A DNA stretch of 46,039 nucleotides from Alphaproteobacteria bacterium (GTDB lineage: Bacteria; Pseudomonadota; Alphaproteobacteria; Micavibrionales; Micavibrionaceae), in the NCBI GenBank assembly GCA_003245575.1, contig QKCR01000148.1:1-46039 (forward strand). The letters are read 5' to 3'. Within the stretch, counting starts at the first letter, position 1. Every line of letters begins with the position of its first letter. The translations under genes and the position numbers were made by a program. Shown piece by piece: positions 1 through 8,116 of the stretch. The notes below the pieces were generated by a model that was given only the letters and a program-made list of their open reading frames with translations, ran no database searches and was not told the origin of the DNA.

Positions 1-209
1 GATTTCGGGAAGAAAACGAGATGTGAAGCTTTTAGAGAATCATCCGGATTGTCCTCAAGGGCCTGTTCTAGTTTGGCTTTTAGTCTCGGTTTTAATTCTC
101 TGACGCGGTGGCCGTTGGAAATACGTGCATGCTTTCTAAAGAACGCATTGGTTCTTTCTACGAGATCGGCAAAATCTGCGTCTTCATTGGTTTGTGCAAG
201 GTCGAGCAT
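1..209 (-). CDS. Hypothetical protein, C-terminus cut by the window edge
   Basis: The minus strand is open from an ATG at 209 to the left edge, giving about 69 residues that begin MLDLAQTNEDADFADLVER. The visible part is charged and helical, with many Lys, Arg and Glu residues, no signal peptide and no membrane segment. I do not recognise a family. A plus-strand reading frame at 49-267 lies opposite and is judged a shadow. Support for the minus frame comes from a sigma70-like promoter immediately upstream (218-244). That promoter would place the transcription start on or within about two bases of the ATG, so the mRNA would be leaderless, consistent with the absence of a Shine-Dalgarno sequence. 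Confidence 0.5.
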   Translation of the reverse strand, partial: MLDLAQTNEDADFADLVERTNAFFRKHARISNGHRVRELKPRLKAKLEQALEDNPDDSLKASHLVFFPK

Positions 210-217
210 CGGCGCAG

Positions 218-244
218 ATTATAGAAAATTTGCACATAGGTCAA
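218..244 (-). promoter_or_regulatory. Sigma70-like promoter, probable leaderless start
   Basis: Read on the minus strand, TTGACC (244-239) is followed after 15 bases by a perfect TATAAT (223-218). The spacing is short; shifting the -35 by one base to TTTGAC gives 16. Only eight bases separate the -10 from the ATG at 209, so transcription should start at or just before the initiation codon. Confidence 0.45.
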
Positions 245-276
245 ATATGAAAATAGCGATGCGGTGAATGGCAGAT

Positions 277-501
277 TTAGCCGATCTCACGTTCCATGAC
301 GACTAGAAAGGCTTCGCGGCTGAAGAAGAGGAGGGAGCGGCGGTTCTCACGTTCCATAGTCCGCACACGCCATCCTTGGCGCCCATATTTATTCAGCATT
401 TCAGTCAGATTGTCCGGATTCACTTTGGACTCACCCAAGAGAAGAGAGCCGATCAGGCCCTCTTTATAGATGATTGTTTTATATTCGTAGCTTTTTGACA
501 T
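277..501 (-). CDS. DUF4177 domain protein
   Basis: This 74-residue protein matches the small DUF4177 family: an N-terminal YEYKT strand, a central segment on a long-loop region, then the GWRV turn and a final hydrophobic strand (residues about 58-70, LLFFSREAFLVVMER). No signal peptide or membrane span is visible, so it is probably cytoplasmic. Function of the family is unknown. Its ATG overlaps the gatB stop codon by one base in the arrangement TAATG, so it is very likely translated by coupling from gatB and is the last gene of the gat operon. Confidence 0.7.
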   Translation of the reverse strand: MSKSYEYKTIIYKEGLIGSLLLGESKVNPDNLTEMLNKYGRQGWRVRTMERENRRSLLFFSREAFLVVMEREIG

Positions 502-1952
502 TAACTCAGCTTCTGTTTTAAGAGGTCATTGACCATATCCGGATTGGCTTTGCCTTGAGATTTTTTCATCACTTGGCCGACGAAGAATCCGAAGAGCTTG
601 TCTTTACCGCCTTTGTAGGCTGCAACGTTGTCGGGGTTTTCGGCAATGACTTCATCGACGATTTTTTCAATTGCGCCTGTATCGGTCACTTGTTTGAGGC
701 CTTTTTCTTCAACAATGATCGCAGGGTCTTTGCCCGAGGCCATCATTTCGGCAAACACATCTTTCGCGATTTTACCCGAAATGGTTTGATCAGAAATCAA
801 TCCGACGAGTGCGCCCAATTGTTTTGCGGTCACTTGGCTTTCTTCCAAAGTTTTTCCGTCTTTGTTCAAGGCACCCAAGAGTTCGTTGATAACCCAGTTG
901 GCAACAATTTTTGAATCGTGGCCTTGTGCGGCCTCTTCATAAAAGTTTGCGCGAGCGCGCTCCATAATGAGAACAGAGGCATCGTAAGCACCGAGACCAT
1001 AGGACTGCATAAAGCGGTGTTTCTTCTGGTCGGGGAGTTCAGGCAATGTTTCTTTCAGTTGGTCGACAAAGCTTTGTTCGACAACCAAAGGAAGCAAGTC
1101 AGGATCGGGGAAGTAGCGATAGTCATGTGCTTCTTCTTTAGAGCGCATGGAGCGTGTTTCACCTTTGGTCGGGTCCCACAGGCGGGTTTCCTGTTTGATT
1201 GATCCGCCGTTTTCAATGACTTCGACTTGTCGGGTTGATTCATACTCAATTGCCATTTGAACGGCTTTGATCGAGTTCACGTTTTTAATTTCGCAACGTG
1301 TGCCGAGTTCGCCGCCCGGTTTGCGAACGGAGACGTTTACGTCCGCGCGCATTGAACCTTCTTCCAAGTTGCCGTCACAGGTTTCAAGGTAGCGCAAGAT
1401 CATACGCAGTTTTGTCAGGTAGGCTGCCGCTTCTTCAGGACCACGCAGGTCCGGTTCGGAAACGATCTCCATCAAAGCACATCCGGAGCGGTTGAGATCA
1501 ACAAAGCTCTTGGTCGGGTGTTGGTCGTGAATGGATTTTCCTGCATCTTGTTCCAAGTGGAGGCGGGTGATGCCGATTTCTTTAGTCTCACCGCTCGGCA
1601 AGTCAATCTCGATGACGCCTTTGCCGACAATCGGGTGAAGGAACTGGGAAATCTGATAGCCTTGCGGCAAATCAGGATAGAAATAGTTTTTGCGTTCAAA
1701 CACAGAATGCAGATTGATTTGTGCGTTCAGGCCCAGACCTGTGCGAACGGCTTGCTCAACACAATATTCGTTGAGAACAGGGAGCATGCCCGGCATGGCG
1801 GCATCCACAAGAGAGACTTGCGAGTTCGGGGCAGATCCGAAATCTGTTGCGGCTCCGGAGAAAAGTTTCGAGTTGGCTGTGATCTGCGCGTGGACTTCCA
1901 TCCCGATCACGATTTCCCAATCTCCTGTTGCGCCTTTGATAATTGCTGACAT
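501..1952 (-). CDS. gatB: Aspartyl/glutamyl-tRNA(Asn/Gln) amidotransferase subunit B
   Basis: GatB is the kinase/transamidase subunit of GatCAB, which activates Glu-tRNA(Gln) or Asp-tRNA(Asn) with ATP and amidates it with ammonia channelled from GatA. The 483-residue length is normal. The cradle domain shows the family signatures GMEVHAQ near residue 17, LPQGYQISQ near 96 and DLNRSG near 153. The C-terminal YqeY-like tRNA-binding domain ends with QGKANPDMV. An AAGGAA Shine-Dalgarno lies upstream of the ATG. In most genomes gatB sits next to gatA; here two secreted-protein genes lie between them. The presence of GatCAB suggests that GlnRS and/or AsnRS is missing, which this window cannot show. 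Confidence 0.97.
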   Translation of the reverse strand: MSAIIKGATGDWEIVIGMEVHAQITANSKLFSGAATDFGSAPNSQVSLVDAAMPGMLPVLNEYCVEQAVRTGLGLNAQINLHSVFERKNYFYPDLPQGYQISQFLHPIVGKGVIEIDLPSGETKEIGITRLHLEQDAGKSIHDQHPTKSFVDLNRSGCALMEIVSEPDLRGPEEAAAYLTKLRMILRYLETCDGNLEEGSMRADVNVSVRKPGGELGTRCEIKNVNSIKAVQMAIEYESTRQVEVIENGGSIKQETRLWDPTKGETRSMRSKEEAHDYRYFPDPDLLPLVVEQSFVDQLKETLPELPDQKKHRFMQSYGLGAYDASVLIMERARANFYEEAAQGHDSKIVANWVINELLGALNKDGKTLEESQVTAKQLGALVGLISDQTISGKIAKDVFAEMMASGKDPAIIVEEKGLKQVTDTGAIEKIVDEVIAENPDNVAAYKGGKDKLFGFFVGQVMKKSQGKANPDMVNDLLKQKLS

Positions 1953-1995
1953 TTTCAGTTCCTTTTAGTCGTATAAAAAATATTCTTTTGACCGG

Positions 1996-2574
1996 TTAAA
2001 ATGATTGCTGCATCGCGCAGGACATCGTTATTTTTTTCTCGGTGTCTTTATATTGCTGCATTTCCATTAGCTCGCCCATCGGGTCGTACATATTCGGGTT
2101 GTTGGCAAGTAATGTCCGCATCATGGATTGGGTTTGCTCAGATAGTTCCAGAGAAATTCCTGAGGCCAGACATTCACACATGCCGTATTTGCCGACATCG
2201 GTCATGCATTTTTTGTAAATCTTGTCATGTAACGGAATAGCCATGCAAGGGCCGTTCACATCTGTGACAACTTTGTTTATCGCGTTTCGTGCGGCTTGAT
2301 CTTGTCCGCTCATGGCTTGCAAATCTTCAACATACATATTTTTTTGCATGGTCTTGCTGGTGCACTCGCAGTAGCTTTTTGCAGAGGCATCCGTCATCGT
2401 ACCGTCTTTTTTGGAATTTTCCAGACATTGGCCGTAGAATTTCTGGACCATCTGGTCAGATATTGGTGTGGCAGCCTGAGCCTGATATGAAGAGACAGAC
2501 AACAGGATTACCAGACAGCTCGCAAGGTATAGCGCCAAGCGACTGGTCAACCGGAATTGATATAAATATTTCAT
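1996..2574 (-). CDS. Secreted cysteine-rich protein, two-module, paralogue of the upstream gene
   Basis: A 192-residue protein with a signal peptide at residues 1-35 (hydrophobic core LALYLASCLVILLSV, probable cleavage after AQA). The mature part holds eight cysteines in two similar modules, each with the order C, then YCxC-type pair, then C: YGQC/YCEC/GPC and YKKC/MCEC/MSC. The neighbouring gene 2599-3309 has the same pattern, so the two are paralogues by tandem duplication and each is itself an internal duplication. The spacing suggests disulfides formed in the periplasm. I do not recognise a named family. A strong AGGAGAAGAG Shine-Dalgarno supports the start. It lies between gatA and gatB on the same strand with gaps of 24 and 43 bases, so it is probably co-transcribed with the amidotransferase genes despite having no evident link to tRNA metabolism. 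Confidence 0.75.
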   Translation of the reverse strand: MKYLYQFRLTSRLALYLASCLVILLSVSSYQAQAATPISDQMVQKFYGQCLENSKKDGTMTDASAKSYCECTSKTMQKNMYVEDLQAMSGQDQAARNAINKVVTDVNGPCMAIPLHDKIYKKCMTDVGKYGMCECLASGISLELSEQTQSMMRTLLANNPNMYDPMGELMEMQQYKDTEKKITMSCAMQQSF

Positions 2575-2598
2575 TCTCTTCTCCTGTTGTTTCTTTAA

Positions 2599-3309
2599 TT
2601 AATAACGACCAAGCGGATCTTTGTCTTTGTAATGACCGATGCAATTCTTGGAGAATTCGGTTTTATTATAGTTATAGGTCGAGCTGCTAAACAGCGCTTC
2701 AAGCGGAGAGCTGTAGCGTTTTCCGGGTGATCCCCATTCCAGCATCATTTCGGCTTCGGCATTTTTCGTGGCGTAATTTTTCAACGAGCTGCTGAGGCAT
2801 TTGCAATAAAGAGGAATGCGTTCAACGCGCCAGTCATTTCCGCGGTTCATGATGCAGGACATATATTCCATGTCATCGACAGGCACATCTATGCACTCCA
2901 TGACGACGTTGTGGACATATTTCTCAAAAGCAGGATTGCCGAGTTTCCAGTCTTCCCGTTTTTGAAGTTCTTTCAGTTCAGACATGGACATTGATGCAGA
3001 CGTCGCTGCGGCGGAGCAGGAGCAGTAATATTCCAGAGAGTCCGGTGTAAACTTTGACGGCATTCTCGATTTGCACTGATCGTAGATTTTCTCGATAGTT
3101 TCATCCGGAATTTTATTGCCCGGGGAGTCAACCAAGACTTCATCTTTGAGGATCGGTAAAATGTTTGATGTCAGATATTTCCCCGCCTGAGGGTTAAACA
3201 GTGGTTTGGTTGATCTCAGATTGCTCAGGTTCGGGTCTTGCGCCCATGCGGGCGCAGATATGGCGAATAGTGCCAAAGTCAAAAGAATAACCAGCCATTT
3301 GTTTTTCAT
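2599..3309 (-). CDS. Secreted cysteine-rich protein, two-module
   Basis: A 236-residue exported protein. I chose the ATG at 3309 rather than the longer frame starting at 3348 because it begins a clear signal peptide (MKNKWLVILLTLALF, cleavage after AWA) and has an AAGGAAGAC Shine-Dalgarno; the longer start would overlap gatA. The mature protein carries the pattern YDQC, YYCSC, VMEC then YMSC, LYCKC, KNC, matching module by module the cysteines of the gene at 1996-2574. A proline follows the third cysteine of module one (ECIDVP). Function is unknown; likely a disulfide-bonded periplasmic protein. It starts 31 bases after gatA and is followed after 24 bases by its paralogue. Confidence 0.75.
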   Translation of the reverse strand: MKNKWLVILLTLALFAISAPAWAQDPNLSNLRSTKPLFNPQAGKYLTSNILPILKDEVLVDSPGNKIPDETIEKIYDQCKSRMPSKFTPDSLEYYCSCSAAATSASMSMSELKELQKREDWKLGNPAFEKYVHNVVMECIDVPVDDMEYMSCIMNRGNDWRVERIPLYCKCLSSSLKNYATKNAEAEMMLEWGSPGKRYSSPLEALFSSSTYNYNKTEFSKNCIGHYKDKDPLGRY

Positions 3310-3340
3310 GTCGTCTTCCTTTGTCAAATTCTCAAGGGTA

Positions 3341-4825
3341 TTACGCAACCTTAATCAGTTCTGGCTGTGCCGAGAAGGCAACAGCTTGTTCCAAAGCAAA
3401 GGCCGTGCGGAACATGGTAACTTCATCCCATGCACGTCCGATGATTTGTAAGCCCAGCGGTAGACCTTGATCGTCCAATCCGGCCGGAACAGAAATCCCC
3501 GGAAGGCCAGCCAGTGATGCCGGAATAGTGAACACGTCACCCAAATACATTTTGATCGGATCATCGGAATTCTCACCGATAGCAAAAGCAGATGACGGTG
3601 CCGTCGGCGTCAAGATCGCGTCACATTTTTCAAATGCGGCGGCAAAGTCGTTAGAGATCAGGCGGCGAATACGTTGCGCTTTGGTGTAGTAGGCATCGTA
3701 GTAGCCGGCGGACAAGCAATATGTTCCGATCATGATGCGGCGTTTGACTTCGGCGCCGAAACCTGCGGCGCGGGTGTTTTCATACATCTCTTGCAAGTCT
3801 TTTCCTTCCTCACGCAAGCCATAGCGTACACCATCATAACGGGCGAGGTTGGAAGAAGCCTCCGCAGGGGCAACAATATAATAGGTCGGAACGGCATATT
3901 TTGTGTGCGGTAGGGATATTTCGACGATTTCTGCCCCAGCGGATTTGAGCATTTCAGCGCCTTTATTCCAGATGTCGAGCACGTCTTGCGGCATGCCGTC
4001 GACACGGTATTCTTTCGGGATACCGATTTTGAGGCCTTTGATGTCTTGTTTCATGAGGGCCGCAAAGTCAGGGACTTCGTGACGGGCTGAGGTGGAGTCT
4101 TTTGCATCATGGCCTGCCATGACTTTGAGCATTAATGCAGAGTCCTCGACGTTACGGGCGAATGCACCTGCTTGGTCAAGAGAGGACGCAAACGCAATGA
4201 TGCCCCAGCGGGAGCAGCGGCCATAGGTTGGTTTTACGCCCACGATGCCACAAAAGCTTGCAGGTTGGCGGGTTGATCCACCTGTGTCTGTTCCTGTTGC
4301 GAGCATGGACATGCCTGCTGCGACAGCTGCGGCTGAACCACCTGAGGATCCGCCGGGAACAAGTTTTTTCTCTGGGGAGGTTTTGCTCTTCCATGGGTTT
4401 TCGACAGGGCCGAAATAGCTGGTGATGTTCGCACCACCCATTGCAAATTCATCGAGGTTGGTTTTGCCTATGGTGATTGTTCCTGCGTCTTTCAATTTTT
4501 GAGAGACGGTTGACTCGTAGGTCGGGATAAAGTTCTCAAGAATATGGCTCGCGGCAGTTGTGCGCACGCCTTTGGTGCAGAACAAATCTTTCATGGCCAT
4601 CGGAATAGCTTCTAACTCACGCATCTCATTTTTGGCGATGCGAGCGTCTGACTCGGCTGCTTGGGCCAAAGCTTGTTCCGGCGTTTCGGTGATCATAGCA
4701 TTGAGGCCGCGGCAGGCTTCCATCTGCGCAATATGATCTTTGATCAGTTCGGTTGCGCTGAATTCTTTCTTCTTAAGGCCCGCCAATGTTTCGGTAACGG
4801 ACATGGAAAGGAGTTTGCTGGTCAT
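3341..4825 (-). CDS. gatA: Glutamyl-tRNA(Gln) amidotransferase subunit A
   Basis: GatA hydrolyses glutamine and delivers ammonia to GatB within the GatCAB complex. The 494-residue protein has the amidase signature: the catalytic lysine in [10 protein letters not shown] (about residue 78), the Gly/Ser-rich stretch [15 protein letters not shown] (about 157-171) with the cis-serine, and the nucleophile serine in [12 protein letters not shown] (about 180). These form the Ser-cisSer-Lys triad known for this family. The C-terminal segment with the conserved [10 protein letters not shown] is present. It follows gatC after 52 bases and precedes the two cysteine-rich genes. No anomaly is seen in the protein itself. 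Confidence 0.97.
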   Translation of the reverse strand: MTSKLLSMSVTETLAGLKKKEFSATELIKDHIAQMEACRGLNAMITETPEQALAQAAESDARIAKNEMRELEAIPMAMKDLFCTKGVRTTAASHILENFIPTYESTVSQKLKDAGTITIGKTNLDEFAMGGANITSYFGPVENPWKSKTSPEKKLVPGGSSGGSAAAVAAGMSMLATGTDTGGSTRQPASFCGIVGVKPTYGRCSRWGIIAFASSLDQAGAFARNVEDSALMLKVMAGHDAKDSTSARHEVPDFAALMKQDIKGLKIGIPKEYRVDGMPQDVLDIWNKGAEMLKSAGAEIVEISLPHTKYAVPTYYIVAPAEASSNLARYDGVRYGLREEGKDLQEMYENTRAAGFGAEVKRRIMIGTYCLSAGYYDAYYTKAQRIRRLISNDFAAAFEKCDAILTPTAPSSAFAIGENSDDPIKMYLGDVFTIPASLAGLPGISVPAGLDDQGLPLGLQIIGRAWDEVTMFRTAFALEQAVAFSAQPELIKVA

Positions 4826-4877
4826 GGTCGTGTTCTCTGTATTAATTTATTATATATGAAATAGGGCCAATTATCGA

Positions 4878-5165
4878 TTATTCGACGATTTTGGTCACAA
4901 CGAAGAAACCTTCAACGGTTTCAGGGGCATTCGCCAAGATATCCTGCTGGATGTTGCCGTCATTAACGACGTCCGGACGCAAGGACAGGGTGATTTCGGA
5001 CACATTCGCCAGTGGCTCTACGCCTGTTGTGTCAACTTCCTGTAACTGTTCTGCCCAGGAGAGGATATTTTGAAGTTGTGGGGCGTAATAATCGAGGTCT
5101 TCTTCAGTGACCTTAATTCTGGCCAAGTTTGCGATTTTTGATACGGTTGATTTATCAATGGACAT
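4878..5165 (-). CDS. gatC: Glutamyl-tRNA(Gln) amidotransferase subunit C
   Basis: GatC is the small belt-like subunit that stabilises the GatA-GatB interface. I use the ATG at 5165 (95 residues, MSIDKSTVSKIANLARI), preceded by AAAGAGAGAAA, in place of the longer frame at 5204, whose extra 13 residues are not family-like. The motif VSKIANLARIKVTEED and the later NILSWAEQLQEVDT and GVEPLANV are typical. It is the first gene of the gat operon and is divergent from ruvX, with 63 bases between the two starts that must hold both promoters. Confidence 0.94.
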   Translation of the reverse strand: MSIDKSTVSKIANLARIKVTEEDLDYYAPQLQNILSWAEQLQEVDTTGVEPLANVSEITLSLRPDVVNDGNIQQDILANAPETVEGFFVVTKIVE

Positions 5166-5228
5166 CGTTTCTCTCTTTGTATTTATATATCCAAGACTTA
5201 ACACCTCATAAGGCGCACTGCAACAAGA

Positions 5229-5726
5229 ATGGCACTAGTTTCAATAGAAGAATTTAAAGCAAAACTGAACGGTACGTCCCGTCTTCTGGCGCTGGATGTC
5301 GGGACCAAAACCATCGGGGTTGCGTTCGGGGCGATTTTGACGGGAACTGTCAGCCCATTGAAGGTTATAAACCGCAAGAAAATGGCTGTAGATGCTGCCC
5401 AGCTCAAGGAATATATGGCCCAGTATGGCTGTGAGGGGCTGGTGGTCGGCTGGCCTTTGAATGTTGATGGGACTGAGGGGCCGAGATGCCAAGGGGTGAG
5501 GGATGTTATGCTGGAGTTGCTCAAGCATATTCCCGATGTGCCTGTGGTTTTCTATGATGAACGGTTTTCAACGCACAAGGCCGAGAAGTTCATGATCGAG
5601 GAAGTGGATTATTCCCGCGCGAAACGAGATCAGATTGTCGATAAAATGGCCGCGCAGGTTATTCTTCAGGAATTTCTCGAGCTGGAGATGGAGATTTCCC
5701 ATATCGACCAAGGTGGATACCGTTAA
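5229..5726 (+). CDS. ruvX: YqgF/RuvX-type Holliday-junction resolvase-like nuclease
   Basis: The 165-residue protein is a RNase H-fold YqgF/RuvX family member, linked in other bacteria to 16S rRNA 5' end processing and possibly Holliday-junction resolution. Visible motifs are LALDVGTKTIGVA (residues about 19-31, first catalytic Asp), the GWPLNVDGTEG loop, FYDERFST (about 108-115, Glu) and the C-terminal QIVDKMAAQVILQ with the last Asp. It is divergent from gatC. Its 3' end overlaps the convergent metallopeptidase gene by 68 bases, which means the last 22 residues (EMEISHIDQGGYR and upstream) share sequence with the end of that gene. Confidence 0.93.
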   Translation: MALVSIEEFKAKLNGTSRLLALDVGTKTIGVAFGAILTGTVSPLKVINRKKMAVDAAQLKEYMAQYGCEGLVVGWPLNVDGTEGPRCQGVRDVMLELLKHIPDVPVVFYDERFSTHKAEKFMIEEVDYSRAKRDQIVDKMAAQVILQEFLELEMEISHIDQGGYR

Positions 5727-6381
5727 GGCGCATCCATTCTTTGCCTGTGGAATAGTCTGTGGATAATTCTGCGCATAACTTCCAGAAGTCTTTGCCGTGG
5801 TTGTCGTGAATTAGGTGGGCAGATTCGTGGGCTACCACATAGTCAAAGGCATGAGCAGGTGCAAAAGCCAGTCTCCAGGATAGGGTCATGCGTCCGTCTT
5901 TCGAGCAGCTTCCCCAGCGGGATTTCATATCGCGCACACAAAAATGTGTGAGCTTACGATTGAGGAGGGCTGCCTTTGCGTCAGCCAGCGTCTTCAGTTC
6001 TTTTTCCGCATAAAGGCGTAGAGCGCGCTGAATGCGGGCTGATGGATTATCAAGTTGCGTTTTAACTTCAATGACATCATCTAATACATTGATTTCTGTG
6101 TATTTTTTGTTCGATGCGATGATATTGATTGTTCTGTTTTTACCCATCACAGGAATGATCTGACCATGTGCGAACGGGATAGGACGAGGAAGGTTGCTGA
6201 TCTTATCTTCAATCCAGCTTTGATTGGATTCCGCAAAAGCATAGGCACTTTTGATGCTCGCCCGTTTGGGGATCACCAAATTAATGCATCCTGCATGCGC
6301 GTCTAATCTCAGGGCCAGCCTTTTGGCTTTCGGTGAGATCTTGACATTTAGGTGCGGAGAGATGGTAGAGAAATCAACCAT
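5659..6381 (-). CDS. YgjP/DUF45-family zinc metallopeptidase
   Basis: A 240-residue member of the YgjP-like (DUF45, WLM-related) metallopeptidase family. The diagnostic block MKSRWGSCSKDGRMTLSWRL (residues about 153-172) is followed by the zinc motif VVAHESAHLIHDNHGKDFW, giving HExxH with a third histidine six residues on. Most relatives have HELAH; the Ser-for-Leu change lies in a variable position. The N-terminal half is an OB-like/beta region rich in Lys and Arg, and there is no signal peptide, so it is probably cytoplasmic. The family is often found near restriction genes or as a housekeeping orphan; physiological substrate is unknown. Its tail overlaps the 3' end of ruvX. Confidence 0.88.
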   Translation of the reverse strand: MVDFSTISPHLNVKISPKAKRLALRLDAHAGCINLVIPKRASIKSAYAFAESNQSWIEDKISNLPRPIPFAHGQIIPVMGKNRTINIIASNKKYTEINVLDDVIEVKTQLDNPSARIQRALRLYAEKELKTLADAKAALLNRKLTHFCVRDMKSRWGSCSKDGRMTLSWRLAFAPAHAFDYVVAHESAHLIHDNHGKDFWKLCAELSTDYSTGKEWMRLNGIHLGRYGKSPSPAREIPEE

Positions 6382-6431
6382 ATACGTATTGTGAACCTGA
6401 TTTTACAAAGATCAAGTTAAAAAAAATCTTA

Positions 6432-6460
6432 TTGAAAATGTTTTTGTTTTTTTCTATTAG
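6432..6460 (+). promoter_or_regulatory. Sigma70-like promoter for the small gene at 6484
   Basis: TTGAAA (6432-6437), a 17-base T-rich spacer and TATTAG (6455-6460) precede the GGAG Shine-Dalgarno and the ATG at 6484. Spacing and distance fit a normal promoter. Confidence 0.45.
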
Positions 6461-6483
6461 ATTTATTCGAATGGAGTGTTGTT

Positions 6484-6852
6484 ATGAATATTAGTCTTGT
6501 TGAAATTGATCCTATGACACGCGCGAGCGTTTTATCCGGGTCCTATCATTACTTATTTCAGCATGCAGCGAATGATGGGGCAACTCATGTTCTGGAAATG
6601 CAGGTCTTTGAGGTTTCCGCTGGAGAATGTTCTGAAGTTTTCCGATTGGCGTTTATGCCCGTTGAGAGCGTCGGTCAGGTTGAGAAAGCGGATGCGTGGT
6701 ATCGGTCCACTCAATTGGCATCGGACTGGAGGGCTGCAGCTGTAGCGGTGCATCCGATTGCAAATTTCACCACTCCAGAACAAGAGCCTGTTGTTCAAGA
6801 ACGGCCTTCTTTTGTTCAAAGAATTCTTTCGGGACTCGGTTTGGGACGTTAG
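6484..6852 (+). CDS. Hypothetical protein, 122 residues
   Basis: No recognised family. The sequence begins MNISLVEIDPMTRASVLSG and reads as an alpha/beta cytoplasmic protein, with a linker at about 92-108 and a short amphipathic C-terminus (FVQRILSGLGLGR). Support for it being real comes from a promoter-like element at 6432-6460, a GGAG Shine-Dalgarno seven bases before the ATG, and convergent packing: its stop is two bases from the end of the patatin gene with no space for another gene. No signal peptide or membrane span. Confidence 0.65.
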   Translation: MNISLVEIDPMTRASVLSGSYHYLFQHAANDGATHVLEMQVFEVSAGECSEVFRLAFMPVESVGQVEKADAWYRSTQLASDWRAAAVAVHPIANFTTPEQEPVVQERPSFVQRILSGLGLGR

Positions 6853-6854
6853 GT

Positions 6855-8003
6855 CTAGAAGTGCATGCCGTGGGCGACGAGTTCTTCGATGGCATGGCTT
6901 TGCGGGCGATAGGTGGAGTCTTGCCCCAGCATATTGCGGTTTTCCAGTAGCCACTTGCGGGCGGCTTTTTTACCTTCTTTATAAAGAGCGTCAATGAATT
7001 CCGGTGACGCGTTCATTTTGCTGGTGTCATTCAAATGCCAGCCGTTAATCGCGCCGTCAGACATTTCTATTTCAATGGCATGAATACGGGTGAGATTGGA
7101 GTCATTCAGTGTTAGTTGCGCTAAATCAGTATGAATCTCGCGACCGTAGATTTTGTCATTTGGCGAATGACCGTGAAGTGTGGACTCGGGTGCATTGTGA
7201 TCGTTTAAAATAATCACAAAAATATCCGTCGGATTGGCTTCAAAGATCGGGTCCATCGCAGGGTTCTGCTCATAGGCTCCGTCCAGATAAACATATTTGG
7301 GGGAGCTGAGGCGGGGATTGTCCCATATACGGTGAGGGCCCATGACTTTGAGTGCTGCGGAAGCCGCAACGCCATCCGGTGTCATGTCCTTACCTGTGAG
7401 GACCATATGTTGTCTGGCTTTTGTCAGGATGTGTTCCTGAACTGTATTGACTGCGCATGTCACGCGCCCATGTTGAACGGAGTCCCAATTCGGGACATGC
7501 TGTTTTACGAGTTTTGACAGTAATTGGGTGACGCCTGATGAAAAGCCAGGGTTGAAGGCTTGTAGCGCATTGACCATTGTTAGGTAGGATCTTGGGATGT
7601 TGGGCCATCTGTCATCTGCGGGTAACATGAAATCCATATTTCTTGGGGCGATCAAATGATTGACCCATGAGCCGTGGCCTTTGACATCATCCCAGACATC
7701 TTTCAAGCGGCGGACAGCTTCGTGTGCACCTTTGTCGTTTAATCCTGATGTGGCGATTGTCGCGTTGACGGCTCCTGCGCTGGTGCCCGAGATGACTTTA
7801 ATATCGCCCACGCTTTCAAGGACAGGAAGCAGCACTTCAAGTGCACCTGCTGTAAAAGCTCCCCATGAGCCGCCACCCATCAGGGCAATTCCAAAAGTCG
7901 GGCGCGGGGCTGAAGAAACAGGCTGTATAGCCTTATCCGCCATACCAGTTCCCGTGTGGGGGAAGTGGTCTGTCAGATGAGGATGATGAGATTTCTTGCG
8001 CAT
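6855..8003 (-). CDS. Patatin-like phospholipase
   Basis: A 382-residue patatin-domain serine lipase using a Ser-Asp dyad. The oxyanion glycine run is at residues 43-45 (ALMGGGSWGAF), the nucleophile elbow GTSAG at 73-77 with Ser75, and the catalytic Asp in the DGA motif at 241-243. The first 34 residues are His/Pro-rich and non-homologous, so the true start may be the internal Met21; neither start has a strong Shine-Dalgarno. Its substrate is likely an acyl lipid. It lies 113 bases downstream of phaZ on the same strand, and such patatin proteins are sometimes found near polyhydroxyalkanoate genes, so a role at storage granules is a possible inference. Confidence 0.92.
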   Translation of the reverse strand: MRKKSHHPHLTDHFPHTGTGMADKAIQPVSSAPRPTFGIALMGGGSWGAFTAGALEVLLPVLESVGDIKVISGTSAGAVNATIATSGLNDKGAHEAVRRLKDVWDDVKGHGSWVNHLIAPRNMDFMLPADDRWPNIPRSYLTMVNALQAFNPGFSSGVTQLLSKLVKQHVPNWDSVQHGRVTCAVNTVQEHILTKARQHMVLTGKDMTPDGVAASAALKVMGPHRIWDNPRLSSPKYVYLDGAYEQNPAMDPIFEANPTDIFVIILNDHNAPESTLHGHSPNDKIYGREIHTDLAQLTLNDSNLTRIHAIEIEMSDGAINGWHLNDTSKMNASPEFIDALYKEGKKAARKWLLENRNMLGQDSTYRPQSHAIEELVAHGMHF

Positions 8004-8116
8004 ACTTTGTTCTGTTCAACTCGCCGCGTTGCCGGGCATGTTTGTTTTTTCTTATTTAGAATCAAAGTATGTCAGTTTTTTCTTATATTTGCATCTTGCG
8101 GTGCAAAATTACGGAA

